DNA of 30,691 bases from an uncultured Ligilactobacillus sp. Its GTDB lineage: Bacteria; Bacillota; Bacilli; Lactobacillales; Lactobacillaceae. Every line of letters starts with the position of its first letter. Within the stretch, counting starts at the first letter, position 1. The translations under genes were made by a program, and so were the position numbers. A model generated the notes under the pieces. It saw only the letters and a list, made by a program, of their open reading frames with translations. It was not told the origin of the DNA and searched no databases. Positions 25,349 through 30,691 of this stretch are shown one piece after another. The stretch covers positions 1 through 30,691 of the forward strand of contig CAKPZY010000021.1 of NCBI GenBank assembly GCA_934215475.1. Reading direction: 5' to 3'.

Positions 25349-26365
25349 TCAGCGTCTGATCCGTAAGAGTCTATCAATAAATACATTCAATATCAAAACC
25401 AGCTTGAATTGTTTATGGTGCAATAATCTGCGAAATATTGGTGCTTTTCGGCTCAAAAATTCATCAAATTTTTTCTCTGAAAAAGCATCATCATAATGAT
25501 AGTCACTTGCAATTTGACTTAACTCCCTCGATGCCTCTGAATAAGAAATTCCCTTATTTTGGCATAATGGGCCAAAATAACTATCTATTAAAAAGATAAA
25601 ACCAGTCAGTTTTGTCCGATTATTAATATCCTCAGCCAATAAATGATGATACTTTTGCATTAGTTGCTCCATCTCTTTCCGAAAATGAAGTTCGGAATGC
25701 AAATTTTTAGGATTATAGTGAAATAGAGTATGAGATGCTTGCAAAAAATAAAATCTCTTTGGCGACAAGATCAGTGATTGCGCATAAGAAACGGCTTCTA
25801 AAATAAACAACATGTCCTCGGATACGACAAGTTCAGTATCAAATAACAAATGATTTCCCATTAAAAAAGGTCTCTTATAGATACGTGAGCCAATGCCCCA
25901 AGGTAAGGTAATATCTCCAAAGCGCAAATTAATTTTCATTACACTGAGCTTTTCTTCATCAATTAAGTTATTGAAAAATTTATCTTCTTTTATTCCGTGA
26001 ACATCTTCCAATATTATATCTGGATCTTCTTTTATTTGCTGCTGAAACGTTGGATAGAAATCCTTGGCGAAAAGGTCATCACTGTCCACAAATGTCACAT
26101 ATCTGCCACTGGCCTTTTTTAAGCCGACATTTCTGGCATTACTTACGCCATTGTGCTGTAAAGCAACAACATTGATGACCAAATTTGTCTTTGCATATTC
26201 TTTGAGCCGCTCAAGTGTATCATCACTTGACCCGTCATCGACACAAATGATCTCGCACTGCTCTTTAAACCTACCGAGAGACTCCATTAGACTTTGTATT
26301 GTGGTATCAATGTATGTGCTGGAATTATATGTTGGCATTATCACAGATAAAACAATTTTTCCCAT
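25349..26365 (-). CDS. GT2 glycosyltransferase
   Basis: A 338-residue GT-A enzyme with SVIMPTYNSSTYIDTTIQSL, CVDDGSSDDT at 41-50, HNGVSNARNVGLKKASGRY and FVDSDDLFA at 92-100. The first hundred residues are thus a textbook GT2 domain. The remaining two thirds have few familiar motifs: an aromatic- and Leu-rich middle part (SEDMLFILEAVSY) and a basic end (LLRIRR). GAGGG precedes the ATG. It lies 23 bases upstream of the GlfT-like GT2 gene and 61 bases downstream of the GtrB-like gene, with no terminator visible on either side, so the three are likely co-transcribed. Donor and linkage are unknown. Confidence 0.85.
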   Translation of the reverse strand: MGKIVLSVIMPTYNSSTYIDTTIQSLMESLGRFKEQCEIICVDDGSSDDTLERLKEYAKTNLVINVVALQHNGVSNARNVGLKKASGRYVTFVDSDDLFAKDFYPTFQQQIKEDPDIILEDVHGIKEDKFFNNLIDEEKLSVMKINLRFGDITLPWGIGSRIYKRPFLMGNHLLFDTELVVSEDMLFILEAVSYAQSLILSPKRFYFLQASHTLFHYNPKNLHSELHFRKEMEQLMQKYHHLLAEDINNRTKLTGFIFLIDSYFGPLCQNKGISYSEASRELSQIASDYHYDDAFSEKKFDEFLSRKAPIFRRLLHHKQFKLVLILNVFIDRLLRIRR

Positions 26366-26426
26366 ATTTTCCCTCTAAAGTTATAAAAACGTTGGATTTT
26401 CAATTCTAACATTCCTGAAGATGCGC

Positions 26427-27359
26427 TTATTTCTTCTCTTTAATAATATAAACCGGCCTCTTTTTAACTTCCAAATAGATGCCTCCGACATATCTGCCTA
26501 AGATCCCAAGACAAAGCAACTGGAGTCCGCCAATAAAGAGAACAACAGAAACTATCGAAGCCCAGCCATTTACACTGCCTCCATAAAAGATTTTACGACA
26601 GACAATGAATATCAAAGCGATTATTGACACCAGAAACGAACCGAATCCGATATACGATGCTAAATATAAAGGAGTTTCGGAAAAGTTGATAATGCCCTGT
26701 AAAGAATACTTAAACAAGCCCCAAAAAGACCAGGACGTCTTACCGGCGACACGATCACGATTCTTATATTCTAAAAATTTGGTATTAAACCCGACCCAAC
26801 TGAAGATCCCCTTAGAAAAGCGGTTATGCTCCGACATTTCAAGGACTGAATCAACGACCTGCCTTGTCATCATCCTAAAATCTCGCACACCGTTTAAAAA
26901 CTGAGTATGAGAAATTTTATTGATGATTTTATAAAACATATTTGAGAAGAAAGATCTGATAAGCGGCTCTCCCTTGCGATCCATCCTGCGTGTGCCCACT
27001 ATGTCATAGTCTTCGTCTTCAATTCCTGCAAGCATGTCTGGTAGTTGTTCCGGTGGATCTTGGAGATCCGCATCCATTACAGCCACATAATCTCCGGAAG
27101 CAGCCTGTAAACCAGCATATAATGCGGCCTCTTTTCCAAAATTGCGCGAAAAAGAAATATAATGAACTTCTTTACTATCTTTTTCATGCAGGCGGCGTAA
27201 TGTTTTTAGTGTCCCATCGTTTGAGCCATCATTTATAAAAATGTACTCCAACAAACTTCCGCGCAGACGTGGCTTTATTTTTTCTATCTCTGCATAAAAA
27301 AGAGGGATCGTTTCCTCTTCGTTAAAGCAAGGTACCACAATTGATAAAGTTTTTGGCAT
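26427..27359 (-). CDS. Polyprenyl-phosphate glycosyltransferase (GtrB/GacI-like)
   Basis: It should make an undecaprenyl-phosphate-linked monosaccharide (Und-P-glucose or Und-P-GlcNAc) at the cytosolic face, for later transfer outside the cell membrane. The 310 residues have a DPM1-like GT2 domain: SIVVPCFNEEETIPLFY, INDGSNDGT at 42-50, SFSRNFGKEAALYAGL, and MDADLQDPPE at 95-104. SKGIFSWVGF and the KTSWSFWGLFKYSLQGI amphipathic region precede two C-terminal membrane helices (roughly 228-260 and 268-293). GAGGG is just before the ATG. A promoter-like TTGAAA-N16-TATTAA lies in the 190-base gap behind the phosphoglycerol transferase gene. In the streptococcal Gac cluster a similar enzyme (GacI) lies next to GacH, the relative of its neighbour here. 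Confidence 0.9.
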   Translation of the reverse strand: MPKTLSIVVPCFNEEETIPLFYAEIEKIKPRLRGSLLEYIFINDGSNDGTLKTLRRLHEKDSKEVHYISFSRNFGKEAALYAGLQAASGDYVAVMDADLQDPPEQLPDMLAGIEDEDYDIVGTRRMDRKGEPLIRSFFSNMFYKIINKISHTQFLNGVRDFRMMTRQVVDSVLEMSEHNRFSKGIFSWVGFNTKFLEYKNRDRVAGKTSWSFWGLFKYSLQGIINFSETPLYLASYIGFGSFLVSIIALIFIVCRKIFYGGSVNGWASIVSVVLFIGGLQLLCLGILGRYVGGIYLEVKKRPVYIIKEKK

Positions 27360-27522
27360 TTTTACCCTCTTCTATCACAATTTATATTATCTTCAAGTCA
27401 TTTAAATAAAATTCAACGCCATTAACATCCTATTTATTACATTTTAATATTAAACTATTGCACTGTTTCAAGCAAAGTAAAGCTGGAGATAAAATTCCTT
27501 GATACATGTTTTGTTAATATCC

Positions 27523-27547
27523 ATTACTAACCGCCGAAGCGAGTAAT
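27523..27547 (-). other. UUCG-tetraloop hairpin directly after the phosphoglycerol transferase stop
   Basis: On the minus strand ATTACT/AGTAAT and CGC/GCG enclose a C(UUCG)G tetraloop, with a GTT bulge in the 3' arm. It begins three bases after the stop codon, and no T tract follows, so it is not a standard terminator. It could stabilise the mRNA 3' end or allow partial read-through to the GtrB-like gene. Confidence 0.5.
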
Positions 27548-27549
27548 AT

Positions 27550-30549
27550 TCAGCGCGCGAAGAATTGAGCCCTAGCTAAATACTGTTGGCCGGCCGTCAT
27601 ATCATATTGGACCAACTGATAATCGTGCAGCAATTTTTTCTGATGCTTACTCAAAGCTCTTTCGCCCACTGGCTTTCCATTAGCATCAACAAAACGGTTC
27701 TCTTTGTCAAATATATCCGAACCGTATGTCGGCAGATCCTGATTGACTTTGGTCAGCAAAGCCACATAAGGATCAACTTTTGAATTGCTTTGCTCTGCAG
27801 CCAGGGCAAAGAAGTTAGTTGGACTAACAAACTTAGTAGAGTTCCTATCTATTTTATTTAAAGCAGAGTTATGTTCTCTAGCATACTTATTGGAATAAAT
27901 AAAATAGTCAGTCTCATGCATCTTCAGTTCGTTTTCTTTCATGGGTACTCCAGGATAATTTCCTGGCAGATGATCACCATAAAAAACAAAAGTGATCGGC
28001 TTATTGACATTATCCAGCTGCTGGATGAATTTTCTCGTTTCTTGATCCGTAAAATTCATGCCCATTGTATATTGTTCAATATTAGCCGCATTGGTCGGGT
28101 TCATGACTGCTTCGCCACTAACATGAAACTTGGTGTTGTTATATGTGCCAGCGTTGTATGGCAAATGATTCTGCATAGTTATCAGGTTGATGAACTGGCC
28201 GCCACGCCGGCTTTTGATTTGAGCAAGAGCATTTTGGTAGGCAGTATAGTCTGATAAATAATTACTGTTGTCTATTTTCTTCTGATATTTAATTGGTGTT
28301 TTGCTGCCTAGGTAAGCAAACTTATCGATCCCAAATTTCCGATAAACATTTGGCCGGTTATAATAAACTCCCTGATAAGGGTGAATAGCCGCACTGTAAT
28401 TAAAAGATTTTACAAATGAAGGCGCCACGTTCATGTGGTCTACCAACTGTGTATATGGCGTAGATAACGTTGGGGAAAAGTTACTGAGTCCAAAACCCGT
28501 CAAAGCCATATATTCCATATTGGCAGTTCCGCCGCCGTATCCGCCACTGATCATGATCCCAGATGTTGTTTGCTTTTTTAAAGACCTAATATATAGCATT
28601 GGGTCCTTGTTTAGATTCAATCCAGGCACTCTGAATGGGTCAGAAAAGCTTTCACTTAAGCCCATAATGATCGTTTGATCAGCAATTTTATTCGAGCGTC
28701 CTTTATTGATCTGCCGCTGTATATTCGCATATTCTTGAGCTATTTTTTGCATACGTGACTGAGAATAACCAGCAGGCTGATCCATAACTTTGACATCAAT
28801 GTTATTGATAAACTGAAGCAAGCTGCCATTCGCCCTGGCACCATTGGCTTGATTTTGAAAGAACCGGCTATCACCCATCAGATCCAAAAGTATTTTAGGC
28901 GGAGTATTTGCGTGATTTGCAAAAAATGCACCGCTTAAAAAAATCAGCGCTAACACTGTATAAATAGTCATTTTACCAAATGACAGGTTGGCTCCCGGGT
29001 GTTTGACCTGCAAATATAAAGCCAGCACCAAAAAGACCACAAGTGTGGAAAACAAAGCTATGACCAGTTTTAAATCGATCATGCCCAATAAACTACCGAT
29101 ATTTTTTAGTTCTGCCATGTCAGAAGGAACTACAGGCTCTTGCCGTAAATTCAGCTTGACCTTGGCAGCCACAGACCAAAGTACGACAAACAAGCTGGTT
29201 AAAATAAATGGGAACCAGTATCTTCTAAGAAAAATGAAGCGCAATATTGTAAAAATAGCCAGAATGATCAAAACATTTAACCAAATAATTTGCTGACGCA
29301 CAAAGAAAGTATAAGTAAAAATATTCATTGTCAGCAATGTTGATGGACTAATAGTAATAGCATCGTTCATTATAAGCAGCGAAAATGCTGCTAACAAATA
29401 AAAAACGCAGAGAGTAAAAAAGCCTCGTGAAAAAATTAATTTTGTAATATCATTTTTGGCAATTTCCATCGCCTGTAAAACATGTGCGCTTTGATATTTA
29501 TGTCCCATGTTAAGCTTAGAAAATAAGCTGCGCAGTACCAGCTCACAGAGAAACAAAATTATAGAAAAAGCCAGTGCTTCCAGTAGTACGACCCAAAATT
29601 TTTGCCAAAAAGTCGTAAATGGCAAGTTATTATTAATTGCATTAATTTTACTGATATTCCCAAATGTACTGATCATCAAAGTTGCTAGACAGTACAGTAC
29701 AAGATGCTGAATATTAGCTGCAGTCACAACGTTGATGTGTAATTTTTGCAGTTTGCTTTTAAAGCCATCGAATAAGAAAATGCTGATCAGAATGTTAAAG
29801 GCAGAACTGCTAGGGGTAAACCTCCCAGCAGTACTGAGATCAATATGGATACCAAAAGAAATGTAGGGCATTATTAAGTTCAAAAACAAATCTGAAAGAA
29901 TAAAAAAAATTAGCCACTTAGTGTGCCTGTTAATTAATTTCGCATCTGTAATTGCAAGCAGGCTTCCCAGCATAAACATATAAAAAGCAAAAAGAGTGGT
30001 ATTCCCTGTGCTAAAACCGATAATATCCTTGTTAAAAATAGTTGGAATAATTCCAAGAATAATTGCGGACCTAAATATGGTTTTGGAATCGTAAACAGTC
30101 AGCAGCTTTTTTAAAACAGGAATTGCCAACTGCCCTAAAAATAGTCCAGTAACCAACGGATACGTATTCCGGGCCAATGGAAAAATAGTATCAAAGAAAT
30201 TATTTAAACCCTCCGCGTTAAACCCCATCGAAAAAACAATGAACAACAGAATACTGATAATAAAAACAGAGAGCCACTGCTGGATTATATACTGAATCTT
30301 TGTCTTTCCGCTTTTGGAAAGAATGTATCCGATAAAAAGCAGCAAAATATTTAAGAAAATACTACTAAATCCCTGAATAGAGCGAAAAACCGCATAATAC
30401 AATGAAGGTTGTTTTGTTAATGAAAATATAGGCAGGTTCGAGTTCCACAGTAAATTAAAAAATATGACAGCCGTTCCTATTGCAAGCAGCAGCATCCATA
30501 ATAATAGCTGATGAACACGATCGTGTCTTGATAAAAATTTGAAGTTCAC
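27550..30549 (-). CDS. Two-domain phosphoglycerol transferase (LtaS/GacH-like) with acyltransferase-like N-terminal membrane domain
   Basis: The C-terminal part (about 620-999) is an extracytoplasmic LtaS-type alkaline-phosphatase-fold domain. Such enzymes move glycerol phosphate from phosphatidylglycerol to a glycan or teichoic acid. Expected catalytic residues are present: Glu633 in LSESF, nucleophile Thr675 in GGGTANMEYM, His795 in MQNH, and Asp859/His860 in FYGDHLPG. QLVQYDMTAGQQYL closes it, as in relatives. About five helices (370-545), with the family motif RQEPVVPSDM, precede it. Before these is an additional membrane domain of about ten helices (15-340). Its blocks, such as NILLLFIGYILSKSG and YPLVTGLFLGQLAIPVLKKLL, echo acyltransferase-3 proteins, but the usual N-terminal catalytic His is not seen. 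At 999 residues it is longer than typical LtaS or GacH. It starts with GTG behind AAGGAG (30560-30565). Confidence 0.85.
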   Translation of the reverse strand: MNFKFLSRHDRVHQLLLWMLLLAIGTAVIFFNLLWNSNLPIFSLTKQPSLYYAVFRSIQGFSSIFLNILLLFIGYILSKSGKTKIQYIIQQWLSVFIISILLFIVFSMGFNAEGLNNFFDTIFPLARNTYPLVTGLFLGQLAIPVLKKLLTVYDSKTIFRSAIILGIIPTIFNKDIIGFSTGNTTLFAFYMFMLGSLLAITDAKLINRHTKWLIFFILSDLFLNLIMPYISFGIHIDLSTAGRFTPSSSAFNILISIFLFDGFKSKLQKLHINVVTAANIQHLVLYCLATLMISTFGNISKINAINNNLPFTTFWQKFWVVLLEALAFSIILFLCELVLRSLFSKLNMGHKYQSAHVLQAMEIAKNDITKLIFSRGFFTLCVFYLLAAFSLLIMNDAITISPSTLLTMNIFTYTFFVRQQIIWLNVLIILAIFTILRFIFLRRYWFPFILTSLFVVLWSVAAKVKLNLRQEPVVPSDMAELKNIGSLLGMIDLKLVIALFSTLVVFLVLALYLQVKHPGANLSFGKMTIYTVLALIFLSGAFFANHANTPPKILLDLMGDSRFFQNQANGARANGSLLQFINNIDVKVMDQPAGYSQSRMQKIAQEYANIQRQINKGRSNKIADQTIIMGLSESFSDPFRVPGLNLNKDPMLYIRSLKKQTTSGIMISGGYGGGTANMEYMALTGFGLSNFSPTLSTPYTQLVDHMNVAPSFVKSFNYSAAIHPYQGVYYNRPNVYRKFGIDKFAYLGSKTPIKYQKKIDNSNYLSDYTAYQNALAQIKSRRGGQFINLITMQNHLPYNAGTYNNTKFHVSGEAVMNPTNAANIEQYTMGMNFTDQETRKFIQQLDNVNKPITFVFYGDHLPGNYPGVPMKENELKMHETDYFIYSNKYAREHNSALNKIDRNSTKFVSPTNFFALAAEQSNSKVDPYVALLTKVNQDLPTYGSDIFDKENRFVDANGKPVGERALSKHQKKLLHDYQLVQYDMTAGQQYLARAQFFAR

Positions 30550-30592
30550 GGAAATTTATCTCCTTAATCAATAATATACTAGATTTAAGTAT

Positions 30593-30598
30593 ATTATA
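30593..30598 (-). promoter_or_regulatory. Possible -10 box of the phosphoglycerol transferase gene
   Basis: A perfect TATAAT on the minus strand lies 44 bases upstream of the GTG start. No good -35 hexamer is found at 16-18 bases from it, so this is tentative. Confidence 0.3.
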
Positions 30599-30646
30599 CT
30601 CGTTTTTGTTTACTATAATTTACAAATTAATACTTATTCCTTAAGT

Positions 30647-30674
30647 TTGATTTTTGCCCATCATTGGATATGAT
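30647..30674 (+). promoter_or_regulatory. Candidate promoter leading out of the window
   Basis: TTGATT (30647-30652) and TATGAT (30669-30674), 16 bases apart, point towards a plus-strand gene beyond the right edge. Confidence 0.4.
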
Positions 30675-30691
30675 AAAATAAGTGGTGGTTT

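Noticed and set aside
27550..30549. The N-terminal membrane domain of the 999-residue protein as a GT-C glycosyltransferase
   Set aside because: The first external loop shows no acidic DD/ED/DE pair of the kind GT-C enzymes use, while later blocks resemble acyltransferase-3. The alternative is kept only as a test in the findings.
1..30691. CRISPR arrays, tRNA or rRNA genes, insertion sequences
   Set aside because: No regularly spaced repeats, no tRNA-like cloverleaf sequence noticed, no transposase-like frame and no terminal inverted repeats with target duplications were seen.

Overview
The window reads as chromosomal DNA of a low-GC Gram-positive bacterium, most likely a member of the Lactobacillaceae. 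The signs are strong AGGAGG-type ribosome binding sites, use of ATG, GTG and TTG starts, Rho-independent terminators with long T tracts, and protein families typical of lactic acid bacteria (DUF4422 transferase, RgpB-like GT2 enzymes, LtaS/GacH-type phosphoglycerol transferase). I cannot name the species from sequence alone. Almost everything concerns cell-surface polysaccharide. No rRNA, tRNA, insertion sequence, phage gene or CRISPR array was seen.

Layout. (1) 244-1350 (+): a membrane O-acyltransferase. (2) 1467-4913 (-): the complete dTDP-L-rhamnose operon in the order rfbA-rfbC-rfbB-rfbD, with an attenuator-like leader upstream. (3) 5273-8285 (+): two genes unrelated to polysaccharide, a DegV fatty-acid-binding protein and a P1B-type metal ATPase, each followed by its own terminator. 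(4) 8542-10093 (+): a strong promoter, a leader hairpin, a DUF4422 glycosyltransferase and a short priming sugar-phosphate transferase. (5) 18002-10180 (-): a seven-gene operon of glf, wzx, wzy, three GT2 genes and a galactofuranosyltransferase-like gene. (6) 18427-19644 (+): a LicD-family gene and tagD. (7) 20879-19707 (-): a second Wzy homologous to the first. (8) 20977-24263 (+): a StrF-type transferase, a GT92-type transferase and ugd. (9) 30549-24378 (-): a 999-residue phosphoglycerol transferase, a GtrB/GacI-like lipid-linked sugar synthase and two further GT2 enzymes.

How it works together (inference). The locus looks like a Wzx/Wzy-dependent polysaccharide system. The priming enzyme would load a hexose-phosphate on undecaprenyl phosphate. 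The GTs would extend it with rhamnose (rfb), galactofuranose (glf), possibly glucuronic acid (ugd) and other sugars. Wzx would flip the unit and one or both Wzy proteins would polymerise it. Decoration could come from the acyltransferase and from two distinct glycerol-phosphate routes: cytosolic CDP-glycerol (TagD with LicD-like) and extracytoplasmic transfer from phosphatidylglycerol (LtaS/GacH-like). The cluster is unusual in its many strand switches, its two Wzy paralogues beside one Wzx, and the lack in this window of the usual Wzd/Wze/Wzb chain-length module and LytR-type regulator. The most striking protein is the 999-residue one, in which a degenerate acyltransferase-like membrane domain appears to precede a complete LtaS-type catalytic domain.
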